Below are positions 49,198-60,934 of a stretch of DNA of 64,000 nt, in pieces. Under the pieces are notes generated by a model, which did no database searches, was not told where the DNA came from, and saw only the letters and a program-made list of their open reading frames with translations. Numbering within the stretch: position 1 is the stretch's first letter; each line of letters starts with the position of its first letter. The stretch comes from Parietaria judaica. Its lineage: Eukaryota > Streptophyta > Magnoliopsida > Rosales > Urticaceae. The DNA is taken from contig OX940872.1 in assembly GCA_954871525.1 (NCBI GenBank), positions 6,657,180 through 6,721,179 on the forward strand, written 5' to 3'. Made by a program: the position numbers and the translations under genes.

Positions 49198-49603
49198 GCA
49201 ATGTTTTATCAATGAAAAGACACGAAATAATGTATTTTTTTTTTCTAAAAATAAATTATTTTGAGAAAAAATAAATTAAAGATCCATAAATTAAAACATG
49301 TACGAAAAGATACATTATTTTTTAAAAAAATTAAAACAAAATTGAGGAAAAAGATTGAAGACCAATAACGTTCTTAAAAGATATGTGAATGTTGTCAAGG
49401 TGATATCGTGGGTTTTTCACATTAGCTTTTTTTTTTTTTTTTTATCAAATTAAAATATTGGACTCATAAACTCTTTGAACATATTGTACTCTATAGTCTA
49501 CATAAGTACAATATACCCCTCCTTCATGTTTTACGTAAAAGGCTGTAACAAACAAACTAACTCAAACTAGGGATCAATAAATGTCATTTTTTAAGGTAAC
49601 TTT
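48741..49603. other. Spacer duplicated at 61.5-62.3 kb
   Basis: Shares many blocks, in the same order, with 61500-62300: 'cggaaagtggatggagtt', 'agaaaaacaactt', 'ccccaagacgatcaat', 'aaacctataaa-aaggggcga'. An (AT)n microsatellite lies at 49149-49193. No coding sequence seen. Confidence 0.65.
49149..49193. repeat. (AT)n microsatellite
   Basis: Pure AT run of about 22 units in the duplicated spacer; the corresponding site near 62085-62096 has only a short version. Confidence 0.9.
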
Positions 49604-49668
49604 GCTGCAACGGGGATTGAACCCACGACCTCCACTTTGAAGGTGGTGTGGAATTACCACTAGAGCTA
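49604..49668 (-). repeat. tRNA-derived SINE-like head
   Basis: Read on the minus strand, TAGCTCTAGTGGTAATTCC is a good polymerase III A box and GGTCGTGGGTTCAATCCC a good B box about 35 bases on, with an anticodon-like arm (CCAC-CTTCAAA-GTGG) between. There is no pairing acceptor stem, so it is not a functional tRNA. The adjoining 5-bp duplication and LTR begin directly beside it. Confidence 0.55.
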
Positions 49669-49673
49669 AAACT

Positions 49674-50532
49674 TTTTGATGTACAAATTTGTCATTATTT
49701 AATTCGACATAAAGTGCTAAAGTTATGAATTAATTAAATTTACAAACAAAGATAAAAGGCTTTAAAGAGATAAATCGATATTCGCAAAAGCCTAATTGAG
49801 AAGCCCAGTGAACTTCTCAATCAGACCAAGCCTAACGGATACAAAGCCACTCGGCCCGAAGGCCCAAAGGCCCAATATCTATCCGTCATCAACTCAGAAG
49901 GACGATGGTAGAATCGTCATATTCTCTACCCGGCATCTCAGTTCGAATTCAAGCGGAAGACCAGGAGCACAAAGTCAAGCCTTCAACGGGCATAATTCAA
50001 ACATGACGAATGAAGCAAAGTCGTGGGACACGTGTAGCAAGACGAGCCATTCTACCCGGTCAGCACGGAAAGAAGACCCCATAATTCCAGGACGTCCAAC
50101 GGGAAGAATTGAAGTCTATAAATGCCAAGCTCAAGCTCAGATCAACACACGAATACGCACACGCATAACTCTAAGAGAATACACCGAAAAGCTTCTACCC
50201 GACATTTTTGCTCACTTTGAGATTTTGTTGTATTCTTTTCTTCCTTCTTACTCATTTCCCTTTCTAGGCGTGATTTGCTGCCTGTAGCTATCTGTCTATG
50301 TCAGTTGTCGCAATAAACTAACAGAGGACGTAGTCAACTACCGCCTTGGGACGAACCTCTTTAAAAAAAACCCTCGTCTCATTTATATTGCTTATATATA
50401 TACACATATATCTAGAGTGAATCGAGAGCTTGCAACGTGAGAGGTCGAATTCCACCTAATCAATTTCATTCCAACGACATCATACACTCACATGTCACAC
50501 TTGACTTTTTGAGGTGGGAAACCACGTCAATA
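49674..50532 (+). repeat. 5' LTR
   Basis: Homologous along its length to 60166-61056. The first base pair is TT where the 3' LTR has TG, and the end reads CGTCAATA where the 3' LTR has CGTCAACA, so both canonical TG...CA borders are mutated here. It contains CACACGAATACGCACACGCA and a downstream pyrimidine-rich region before the U5-like segment. Confidence 0.92.
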
Positions 50533-50535
50533 GTT

Positions 50536-50553
50536 TGGCGCCGTCTGTGGGAA
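50536..50553 (+). other. Primer-binding site
   Basis: TGGCGCCGTCTGTGGGAA starts three bases after the 5' LTR. The first nine bases, TGGCGCCGT, are complementary to the 3' end of plant tRNA-Asp (ending ACGGCGCCA), the usual primer for several plant gypsy elements; the remainder diverges. Confidence 0.75.
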
Positions 50554-50596
50554 ATTGATCTCGCCAACATCTACAAGCTCAAAGCACTCTGCAAAC

Positions 50597-52018
50597 ATGA
50601 GCAACAACGAAATCGTGATCGTGAACGAATCCGAGGTGAATAACCCGGACCAAAACACGGAGTCAAACAATCTGAAGTCTCAGCTAGAGGCCAGCGCTGC
50701 CAAGAATCAAGAGTTGCACCGACGACTCGAATTTCTTGAAGCAAATCGAGCCCAAAATGAGCATCACCAGAGCAACAACCGAGTAGACCCGGGACAGAGC
50801 TCTGGACATCAAAGCCGTGCTGGTCTCCGCGGTGTCCATTTCGACTTCGCCGATATGGACAATCCACAAGCGCAGAGACAAAACCAGCCTCGGCCACCCA
50901 GCGGTCCCAGACCCCCAACGCCTGCACCGGCTCTTGAAATAAGGACACCCATATTCACCCCCATGTCAGGACTCTACCCGTCTAGCGTGGGGAATGTTGC
51001 ATCGAGCAGTCGCCAACGCTCTGGACTTCAAAACCCCTCGTTGGGAAATGAGCAAAGTCGCGACATTAACCAGGCCCTAAACGGCCATCCAGTCACGTAC
51101 CCAAGGTACCCCAGCCCGATATACGGACAGGAACCCCTCCAGGATGTGCAACCCGCACTAGCTCCCCACCGCACGAAATTGGAGGAACTCAAGCGATCAA
51201 TGGCCGAAATGAATGAAAAGCTCATTCACGTGCACTCTCGTGTACATAGTGCCACCACCGTTTCCCCTGAGATAGAACGACTAGTGGAGGAGGCAGAAAG
51301 GACACCCTTCAAGCCCGTCATTACTAACGTACTACTCAGAGAAGGCGGACGCGTATATGTGCCAAAGTACGACGGGACGACCGATCCCAAAGAGCACCTA
51401 AGGTCCTTCAGGATAGCGATGGGACATGCACATCTAGAAGCACACGAACTAGATGCTGGACGCTGCCAGTATTTCTCGGAGAATCTGGTCGGCCCAGCGA
51501 TGGAGTGGTTCTCAAAATTGGAGCCCCGATCCATCAGTAACTTCGGACAGCTAACGACCATATTCCTAAAATACTTCTCCATGTTTATGGAGACTGAACT
51601 CACAGTAGAAAACCTCTATGCTTTACAGCAAGAAAGAGGAGAGCCTCTCAGAGCGTTCATGACCCGATTCAAGAAAACCATGGTCAAAATAAATGGGATC
51701 AGCGACGAAACAGCCATAGCCGCCCTTACGGCTGGTCTGTGGTACGACTCAAAGTTCAAAACGGACATCGTCGTAAATCGTTACAATTCCATTGAAGATG
51801 TGATCCATAGATCATCCAATTGGATTAGACACGATGAGGAGCTCGAAGCCTTACGGAGAAGACATGGATCGCAACCCGTCCATCAACGAAATCAAGGCAT
51901 TCCCGGCCAACCGACGCAGCCCAGGACCGGGAGTCACAGCAACCCCTTTAGGGGAAAAAGGAGTTCCTCCCCAATCCAAAAGCACCCGTTCCAAAACCCA
52001 GAATCCAAGGGCAAATAA
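50597..52018 (+). pseudogene. gag: Retrotransposon gag region
   Basis: An open frame from an ATG at 50597 (MSNNEIVIVNESEV). It starts with a coiled-coil-like stretch (QLEASAAKNQELHRRLEFLE) and a proline-rich segment, then the gag domain (YVPKYDGTTDPKEHLRSF, AMEWFSKLEPRSISNFGQL, RGEPLRAFMTRFKKT; PF03732 type). The basic nucleocapsid tail that should follow continues in two other frames between 51834 and 52200, with a remnant zinc-knuckle-like CNFHK...HHTKNY piece after an in-frame stop. Two frameshifts therefore separate gag from protease. Confidence 0.88.
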
Positions 52019-52200
52019 TGGACCGAACCCGCGAAATCCGTACGTTTTCAATGTAAATTTCGGAAACCGCGGATTTCGAAGAATAGACCGAGGCAGAAGA
52101 AACCCCAGGAGAGGTATTGGTCAGTTCCAAAGACCTCCCACCATACAGCAGTGAAATCTTCCCAAAGCACGATCCCAAAGCGTGATGCAACTTCCACAAG

Positions 52201-53650
52201 ATGTTCAGACACCATACCAAAAATTATATGGTACTTCGTGCCCGCCTAGCGGAAAAATACATTAACGGAGAATTGGGAGAGATAAACTTCGGCAAGGAGC
52301 TGAAAAATTCGCTTGAATATACAGCCGAGCAAAATAGGACACGGGTACATATGCTCGAAGAACCAGACGAGCAGACATATGAGGAAGCGGAAGGCTTCGA
52401 AGAGAAACTCGACGAAATCCCCGAACCCATTGGCAGAATCTACACGATAGTAGGAGGATCCCAGTTGCACGGAAACTCAATAAACTCCATCAAGGCCCAC
52501 CAAAGGAGACTCAAGGCCGGACCGGTAGTCATACCAAGGCAGGAACCGGACTTCGAGATCTCATTCAAGGACAGTGAATCAGCCACACTGATCGGTCCGC
52601 ACGACGACGTGCTTGTTTTCACACTCCTAGTTGCCTCGTATACGATGGATAGAATCCTAATCGATAACGGGAGCTCAGTCGACGTGATCTTCCTGGAGCC
52701 GTTGCTGAAGCTGGGAGTCGAAGAGACAGAGATCAACAGGGAGTCCATCCCATTAACTGCATTCGACGGAGGAACCATCGATGCCATCGGCACAGTGCGA
52801 CTGTCCATCGCAGCTAGGGGTGGCAATTTGGGGCCGGACACGATACACGAAACGGTTACGACACGATTTAAATGGGTCTGGGTCTACCATAAATGGATCT
52901 GGGTCCATCCGTGTCGAACACGATTAACACGAGTAAATAACGGGTAAACACGGCACGAACACGATAACACGATGGGACCCAATTAGACACGATTAAAGAG
53001 CAAAAAGATACATTTTCTACATTTTATATATGTTATTAAGTGTTTTAATACTTACTATATATGACATTTATGTTTTTATTTTATTAATTACGTCTTACAA
53101 TTGATGAACATAAGGATTTGCTAGTAAAATTTTAAAATGTTCGATAATATAGTTAAATAAATTAAGTTAAATGAGTATAAATTGAATTAATTTATTATTT
53201 ATAAATAAATAAATCTATTAATTGGGTTAAACGGGTAGACACGATAAACACGTTATTTAAATGGGGCGGGTCTGGGTCTCGTCTTCTAACACGATTAATA
53301 AATGGGGCGGGTTTGGGTCTAGATAAAATAAGTAAAAAACGATTAAGACCCGGCACAAACACGACACGCAACCCAAATTGCCACCCCTAATCGCAGCAGC
53401 AGGGGTGGGAAAAACCAAGAACTTCCTAGTGTTAGACTGCCCGTCAGTTTATAACATGATACTAAGAAGGCCTTGGCTGCACATGATGAAAGCCGTGCCG
53501 TCAACTTACCATCAACTAATACGCTTCCCGAATAGGGCGGGAAAAATCGTTGAAATAAAGGGAAACCAAAAACAATCTAGAATCTGCTACATGAGCGCGT
53601 TCCGCAATATACAGGCCGCTAAGGCCGAAAAGAAAAAATCTACCGCGTAG
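52201..53650 (+). pseudogene. Retrotransposon protease region, split by hAT-type element
   Basis: Segments 52201-52814 and 53398-53650 belong together; without the 575-bp insertion and one 8-bp duplication they are in the same frame. The aspartic protease motif is ILIDNGSSVDV, followed by IPLTAFDGGT and, after the insertion, FLVLDCPSVYNMILRRPWLH, all typical of gypsy/Tat proteases. A TAG at 53648-53650 separates it from the reverse transcriptase frame. Confidence 0.88.
52815..53389. mobile_element. hAT-type MITE, TAGGGGTGGCAATTTGGG family, copy 2, inside the retrotransposon
   Basis: 575 bp with perfect 18-bp terminal inverted repeats, TAGGGGTGGCAATTTGGG and CCCAAATTGCCACCCCTA. Flanked by a perfect 8-bp duplication ATCGCAGC at 52807-52814 and 53390-53397. 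It interrupts the protease coding region and is a second copy of the element at 48036-48572. The intact ends and duplication show it is younger than its host. Confidence 0.95.
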
Positions 53651-53656
53651 AAATTA

Positions 53657-54448
53657 ATGACGGTAGAAGGAAAAGAGGAGGACGACCAGGAAAGGACCAT
53701 CGATACGGACGGACCTAACATGGAAATGACCGTCCAGGTTCAGATCGATCCCGACAACCCGGATCGCCGGGTAGGAATCGGGAAGGGACTCGATAACAAT
53801 GTCAGAAAAGAACTCCTCAAATTCCTAACCAGAAATCGGGATTGTTTTTCTTGGTCTCACGAGGACATGCCCGGAATAGACCCAAGCATCAAAACCCACC
53901 GCCTGAATGTAGACCCCAGTTATAAACCAATAAAACAGAAAAGGCGGAAGCTAGGCCCGGATAGGGCCCAAGCTGTAAACAAAGAAGTCACCAAACTGTT
54001 GCAAACCGGATCCATCAGGGAAGTCAAATACCCGGACTGGTTAGCAAATACAGTCGTAGTGAAAAAGAAAAACGGGAAGGCTAGAGTCTGCATCGACTTT
54101 ACCGACCTAAAAAAAGCTTGTCCCAAAGACAATTTCCCAATGCCCCACATCGACCGTTTGGTTGAAGCAACGTGCGAGCACGAATTACTGTCGTTCATGG
54201 ACGCATTCTCGGGATACAACCAGATCCTAATGCACCACGAGGACCAAGAAAAAACGGCATTCATAACCGATAGAGGGATATATTGCTATAAAGTTATGCC
54301 CTTCGGATTAAATAATGTCGGAGCCACATATCAAAGATTAGTCAACCAGATGTTTGCCGAGCAACTCGGCAAAACTATGGAGGTCTACATCGACGACATG
54401 CTGGTAAAATCCTCCCGAGCAACAGATCATGTGTCCCACGTTGTATAA
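53657..54448 (+). pseudogene. pol: Retrotransposon reverse transcriptase
   Basis: Gypsy-type reverse transcriptase with all main blocks: VVVKKKNGKARVCIDFTDLK, KDNFPMPHIDRLVE, SFMDAFSGYNQI, KVMPFGLNNVGATYQRLVNQ and the catalytic YIDDMLVKS. After HVSHVV the frame is lost: a short deletion with frameshift at about 54440 removes the thumb start and moves the reading frame to that of 54429-55745. Confidence 0.93.
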
Positions 54449-55745
54449 AATGAAGCTCAACCCGACAAAATGCACCTTCGGGGTAACTTCAGGAAAATTC
54501 CTAGGTTATTTGGTCACACAGCGAGGAATAGAAGCTAATCCCGACAAGGTAAATGCCCTCCAGAACATGCCCTCCCCAAGGACTGTTCGGGAGACACAAA
54601 GGCTGACTAGGAGAATCGCCACTCTTAACCGGTTCATATCGAGAGCCACGGACAAATGTTTGCCCTTCTACAAATTGTTAAAAGGAAACAAAAATTTAGA
54701 ATGGGCGGAAGAGTGCGAAGAAGCTTTCCAAAAGCTAAAAAGGTACCTATCTACCCCACCAATACTCACCAGACCCATTTTGGGGGAGCCTTTGTTCTTA
54801 TACCTGGATGTCTCACCATCGGCGGTGAGTGGAGTAATCGTAAGAGAGGACCGCGGAGAACAAAAACCGATCTTCTACATCAACAAATCCTTGGAAGATG
54901 CTGAAACTAGATACCCGGCTATCGAAAAACTCGCATTGGCAATGATAACCGCAGCGAGAAAACTTCGGCCTTACTTCCAATCTCATACCATCATGGTAAT
55001 GACTATCCAACCTTTGAGGATCATCCTCCATAGCCCGAATCAATCGGCAAGACTCACGAAATGGGCAGTCGAGCTAAGTGAGTTTGATATAGAATACAAG
55101 ATCCGAACCTATGCAAAATCACAGGTATTGGCTGACTTTCTTATCGAACTACCAGCCGACGGTTCAAAAGAGGGCCACAAAGATGGGGAATGGAAACTCG
55201 AAGTCGACGGTGCCTCAAACCAAGGTGGATCCGGGATCGGAATCCGTTTGATATCCCCTACTGGAGAAGTGTTGGAACAATCATTCCGGTTGAAATTCCA
55301 CGCGACAAACAACGAGACCGAATACGAGGCCCTCATCGCCGACCTAAAACTAGTAAAAGTCGTAGGAGCCCGGAAAGTAAGGGCCCACTCCGACTCGAAA
55401 CTAGTCACTAGTCAGATCAGTGGCGAGTATGCCACCCGAGATGACAGAATGAAAAAATACCTCTCGGTAGTAAAGGGTCTGATCCAACAGTTTGAGCACG
55501 TTGATATAATCCAAATACCGAGGAGTGAGAACGCGTCGGCAGACGCATTGGCCGGTTTAGCCTCAACTTTGGACCCCGAAGTCAAAAGGATAATCCCGGT
55601 CGAAACAATAGAGGAACCCAACGTAACACGCGAAGTTTTCAATATCCAAATGGAAGAAGACGATTGGAGGACCCCAATCATTAACTACATCCTAACCAGA
55701 GCCAAACCCCAAGATAAGCAAAATGCCAGGAAACTGAGAATCTAA
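54429..55745 (+). pseudogene. pol: Retrotransposon connection region and dual RNase H
   Basis: Starts with the end of the polymerase region (KMKLNPTKCTFGVTSGKFLG). The first RNase H follows (LYLDVSPSAVSGVIVRED, YINKSLEDAETRYPAIEKLA). A second, archaeal-type RNase H follows (KLEVDGASNQGGSGIG, ATNNETEYEALIADLKL, AHSDSKLVTSQISGEY, IPRSENASADALAGLAS). Two RNase H domains in tandem are diagnostic of the Tat clade. The frame closes at a TAA (55743-55745) before the integrase. Confidence 0.92.
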
Positions 55746-56930
55746 AGTGCTAGATTTTGCATGATCGGGGAAAAATTGTACAAACGCAGCTACACCGGAC
55801 CCTACCTAAGGTGCCTAGGAAAGACCGAGGCTCAAATAGTACTCCAAGAAATTCACGACGGAGAATGCGGCAACCACTCCGGAGGAAGATCTTTGGCAAA
55901 CAAAGCAAATAGGCAGGGCTTCTTCTGGACCACCATGTTGGCGGACAGCGAAGCCTATGCCAAAAGATGCGAAAAATGCCAGAGACACTACCCGTCCATA
56001 CACCGGCCAGCAGAAAAACTCTCGTCAGTCTCAGTTCCATACCCGTTCATGAAATGGTCAATGAACATAGTAGGACCCTTTCCCCTGGCCCCAGCCGGAA
56101 AAAGATTCCTACTCGTCGTAACAGACTACTTCTCCAAATGGGTGGAGGCAGAAACGTACGCAAACATCAAAGATGTCGATGTAGAAAATTTCTTATGGAA
56201 AAACATCATCAGTTGCTTCGGCCTCCCAAAAGAGATAATAGCTGATAACGGACCATAATTCATTTCTACGAGATTCCAAAACTTCTGCATAAATTGGAAA
56301 ATATCCTTGAACACGTCCACTCCGAGATACCCTCAAGGCAACGGCCAAGATGAGGTAGCAAACCGGGTTATAGTGGACGGAATCAAGAGACGCTTAGACA
56401 CTAAGAAATGACGATGGACAGACGAGCTCATAGGAGTCCTTTGGTCTTACAGAACCACCCCGCGTAGGGCCACCGGAGAAGTTTTATTCTCAATGGTACA
56501 CGGCACCGAGGCCGTAATACCAGCAGAGATAGAGACACCCAGCCTTCGGAGGGAACACGCCCCTTTGAACGCAGAACTCAATGACGAAATGAGGGAAGAC
56601 CAGCTCGACCACATCGACGAGCTTCGAGAATAAGCTTTGATAAGAATTTCCAACTATCAAAATTCGATAGCAAGGTATTACAATTCAAAGGTCAGACGTC
56701 GAAAATTCAAAGTGGGAGAACTGGTACTCAGAAAAGTCTTCCAAAATACCGCCGAGCTGAATGCGGGCAAGCTCAGGGCCAATTGGGAATGACCTTACAT
56801 CGTCACCGAAGTAGTAAAACCTGGAGTATACCGGCTAGCCACTCCGGACGGAACAAGAGTCCTCCGCAGTTGGAATGCCATGCACTTAAGGAAATACTAC
56901 GCCCAACCCGACCTACCCGGTCTCCCATGA
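55746..56930 (+). pseudogene. pol: Retrotransposon integrase with several in-frame stops
   Basis: The HHCC zinc domain (EIHDGECGNHSGGRSLANK, CEKCQRHY) and core (MNIVGPFPLAPAGKRFLLVV, DYFSKWVEAE, GLPKEIIADNGP) are recognisable, as are the later [16 protein letters not shown] and the C-terminal RRRKFKVGELVLRKVF. In-frame stops occur at about 56256-56258, 56409-56411, 56631-56633 and 56791-56793, so the enzyme is inactive. Confidence 0.9.
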
Positions 56931-57094
56931 ACTACGTAATGACTTGATCCTCAAATCTTGGGGTACGTAGGCAGCCCATCCTAAACAGTGGGCGCAGTCT
57001 CAATCTAAACCCTAAACAAACTAGGCCCGATGACCGCGAACTACAAGACTTAGTAGAGTTGACCCAAACGATAAAATGCCCCAAACTCTTCCTA

Positions 57095-57235
57095 AGGCAA
57101 CAAGCCTATCCGGGTAACAGGCCCATTACCCAGGAAGCAGGCCTATCCGGGTAACGAACCCATCATCTAAAGGACAATGAGCCTACCCGGGTAACAAACC
57201 CATTATCAGAGGCAACAAGCCTACCCTTCCTAAGA
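57095..57235 (+). repeat. Imperfect tandem repeats after the integrase
   Basis: Three to four degenerate copies (about 37-48 bp) of a unit like 'ggcaacaagcctatccgggtaacaggcccattac'. Such arrays are common between integrase and 3' LTR in Tat/Ogre elements. Non-coding. Confidence 0.75.
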
Positions 57236-57678
57236 CACGTGATTATGTTAATCCATTATCCATAAACATCTTTATTTCAGCAACAAGAACCTACGGGTTA
57301 TTGTAACAGACGAGCAAGAAATATCCGACGGGAAGCATCGAAGGAACAATCATATCACAAGGTAACCGTACATGTTTCATACTTAGCAAATTTCAAAGTT
57401 TTGACATTTTTTTGATTTTCTACCCGTATATAGGATAAATTGGTAGAAGCCTCGAATAGACCAACGAAACATAGGAAACATTAGAGAAAAAATACGAGGA
57501 GAAAATTAACTTAGAGGCAAAAATTCATAATGTAGCATAAGAACAAAAATAGCAAAGGCCCTAACCACGGGCATATTCAAACCATACAAAAAAGGGTTCA
57601 AGTCGCCGTAGACTTGCCCATAAAAATTGTTTTGGTCTTAGGCCTTATTTAACAGAAACAAAAAAAATGGGGGACGCT

Positions 57679-59400
57679 TTATGCATCGACCCCGGGTACT
57701 CCCTCGACCTCTCGGTCCTCCTTTTTCCTTCTTCTCTTCCTCTTCATCGGCCTGGCCTCCATGCTCGGTCGACTTCTCGGCGGCGTCAGGCTCGGGCAGA
57801 GTCGGCTCTTCGAGGGCGACCTCCTCGGCATCAGCGGGAACGGGCAAGATAGGCTCCTCGGCCAAGTGCACCCCGCCTTGCGCGAGATCGGCTTCTCTTT
57901 AGCCGCCTCCCCGGCCTCGCCTCGAGAAACCTCCTTTTCAGCGCCCTTCCTCCGGGGCAAGCTCTCCCGTGCTCGACCCCTGGTCACGAGGGGAGCGGGT
58001 CCCGACTTTCCTCCAGGATTAGCCTGGGAAACCTCCTTGGGGCGCTCTGCTTCGAGAGCCACCTCATTCCCTTTCGCCTTCTCTGAGGCCTTCACCACTT
58101 CCTTCGGGGCCGGATCCCCCTTCGCCTTCTTCCGGACCCCGGAATCTCCTCCCTCACGCGGTCTCTTCACCGCCGCCTCCGAGCCCGTCTTCGGAAGGAC
58201 CTTGTCCTGAGCAGGACGAGTCACGTCCTTTGAAGAATGGATAGGAGCGGGAGGGGGAGCAGTATTTTCCTCGGAAACTTTCGCCGCAGGCGTAGCTTCC
58301 GGGGTACTGTCCCCATCGTCGGAGAGGTCGACGACATCTTTCTTCTCGGTCACCTTAGAGGCGACCTCAGCGAGAGACTCCCGAGCGGGAGTTTCCTCGT
58401 TTCTCCTACTCGTCTCCTGACGAGCAACCCTGGTGGGCGCCAATGTACCGGACGCCCTCTCCTCCACCCTCCTGCTCGTCTCCTGACGAGCAGTTCCAGC
58501 CGAGGCCGACGCTCCGGCCTGCTCCTCCTGTCTCCGCCTCTGGCGAAGACTCTGGCCCTTTGGGCGTAAAGCGTCCATGTCCTCTGCACGTCAAAAATCC
58601 ATACTTAGTGAAATGAAAGAAAAATACAAAGCAAAATCAAAAGAAATAGGACCAGAGATCATACTCGGAAACTCCTCCTCGTCCGGCTCACACCAAAGTC
58701 CGGCGGCTTCGAACCTCTCCTTCGTGAAGCTCGACCAAAGCTCCGGACCGGAAGGAAAGAGCCTGCTCCTCAAAGCCCTCCAGCCGTCTGTAATAGGGAG
58801 AGATTTAGGCTTCTCGGTATCCTCGACTACATAAGAAAAAAGAGAAAAAATCAGCAAACATATAAAAATAGCCGAATAGAAACAAACCAGAAAATATAAT
58901 CCGGAATCTCACCTATCTCGTGGACCTATTCGTTCCTATAGTTCGTCCAAGAGCCCAGCGTTTCTTGACCGGCCAGGAAAAAGAAATACTTGTGGGTCCA
59001 AGCAATCTCCTTCTTGGGAAGACCGGTAATGATCTCCCCCTTCTTAACGGATAAGAAGAACCTACCCTTAGCCTGACCGTTGGCCTTGATGACCAAGCCC
59101 GTCAACAGGTCATGAAGTGTAAGTGAATACAAACACTCATGAGCCTGGACAAGCAAGTCCGTCAATATCCTATAGGAATTTGTGCTAATTTTCCCAATAG
59201 AAACCCCTAGGTACGTAAAGTTCTATAGACTGAGGAACCTTATTGATGGACCTGGTAGCCTACTGAGGAACCTTATACTCTACCCGGATCCTAACAAGAT
59301 CCTTAGGCTTTAGAATAGACTTGGGAGAATTTGTAGCCAGAAACTCCGTTTTCCATTTCCCTGCCTTTTTAGGACCCATTATGTGTAAGAAGAATATGGG
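57679..59400 (-). pseudogene. Antisense extra coding region of the Tat element
   Basis: On the strand opposite gag-pol lies a broken gene of up to about 500 codons. Likely start: MGPKKAGKWKTEFLATNS (about 59378). Then follow YSLTLHDLLTGLVIKANGQA and IAWTHKYFFFLAGQETLG (59165-58926), DGWRALRSRLFPSGPELWSS (58850-58591), and a long charged, Ala/Glu/Lys-rich C-terminal frame (58578-57679) with the duplicated phrases RQETSRRVEE and RQETSRRNEE and a lysine-rich RKKAKGDPAPKEVVK. Frames are interrupted by stops and short gaps that could be introns. Extra sense or antisense ORFs at this position are known in plant Ty3/gypsy elements; some resemble 'putative gypsy type transposon' proteins (PF04195). 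Function unknown. Confidence 0.6.
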
Positions 59401-60152
59401 AAAAACCGAAAGAGATAGATGAGCACAAAAACCCAGAAACCAGAAAAGATAGAGATTCAAACTCCACAAAAAACAAAAAAACAGTATCTAGAAACCCTGA
59501 AAAACCTTCAAATTAGGCTCGCAAAGGAAAGAACAAAGAAAAAATGGAGAACCTGGATCTCTAGACTCGAAGAAACCTGGAAGAAATCTTCAACAATGGC
59601 GAACGCAGAGCCTCTCGCTCTAAAGTTCGAGTTTTTCTCTCTCTAAAAATTTGAAAATAGTATTCGAATGCAAAGCAAAGTATATATACAGGAGAGAGCG
59701 AGAAGTTACATTCGACAAAACGTGTGACGGGCTGAAGCTGAAGAGACGTTCCCATTAATGCGAAACACTCGAGTATTTATACTTGAAAATTGTCGCTGAT
59801 CCTACGGTTAGGGTTTCCTTGAAAATCGCAACAAACCTCATCCTACGGTTGAGATCAGCGAGCTATCCGGCGACACGTCAGCACGATAGCTGTGTCTGGA
59901 GAATGTGAAGAGTTTATTCTCTTCGAACTCCGCAAATTGGGACACGTGTTGTAACCGTTCCCGCCCAAAATTCGAAGCGACGGTTACAGCTTCAAAATCG
60001 TATCCGTCCATCTTATCTCGAAATTATCCAAAATCCTGTCCGGATTATGCAGATTTGCGGCAAAAGTCACAAATTTAATTAATTCTGCCCGGCATGAATT
60101 TTACATGATTTCATCGAGTAAATACTATAAAATTTACTTCGTATTTTTTATA

Positions 60153-60165
60153 GTAGGGGGCTGAC
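60153..60165 (+). other. Polypurine tract
   Basis: AGTAGGGGGCTGAC directly precedes the 3' LTR start TGTTGATG; the AGTAGGGGG core is the plus-strand priming site expected for this class. Confidence 0.75.
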
Positions 60166-60880
60166 TGTTGATGCACAAATTCGTCATTATTTAATTCGAC
60201 ATAAAGTGCTAAAGTTGTGAATTAATTAAAGTTACAAACAAAGATAAAAGGCTTTAAAGAGATAAATCGATATTCGCAAAAGCCCAATTGAGAAGCCCAA
60301 TGAACTTCTCAATCAGACCAAGCCTAATGGATACAAAGCCACTCGGCCCGAAGGCCCAAAGGCCCAATATCTATCCGTCATCAACTTAGAAGGACGAGGG
60401 TAGAATCGTCATATTCTCTACCCGGCATCTCAGTTCGAATTCAAGCGGAAGACTAGGAGCACGAAGTCAAGTCTTAAACGGGCATAATTCAAACATGACG
60501 AATGAAGCGAAGTCGTGGGACACGTGTAGCAAGACGAGCCATTCTACCTGGTCAGCACGGAAAAAAGACCCCATAATTCCAGGACGTCCAACGGGAAGAA
60601 TTGAAGTCTATAAATGCCAAGCTCAAGCTCAGATCAACACACGAATACGCACACGCATAACTCTAAGAGAATACACCGAAAAGCTTCTACCCGACATTTT
60701 TGCTCACTTTGAGATTTTGTTGTATTTTTTCTTCCTTCTTACTCATTTCCCTTTCTAGGCGTGATTTGCTGCCTGTAGCTATCCGTCTATGTCAGTTGTC
60801 GCAATAAACTAACAGAGGACGTAGTCAACTAGCGTCTTGGGACGAACCTCTATAAAAAACCCATCGTCTCATTTATATTG

Positions 60881-60934
<54 letters not shown>

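Noticed and set aside
49604..49668. Functional tRNA-Glu gene
   Set aside because: Has A and B boxes and a TTC-like anticodon, but no pairing acceptor stem and a mismatched T stem.
57681..58569. Plus-strand ORFs opposite the antisense retrotransposon region
   Set aside because: Ser/Pro/Leu-rich composition typical of a complementary shadow; the minus frame is longer and more protein-like.
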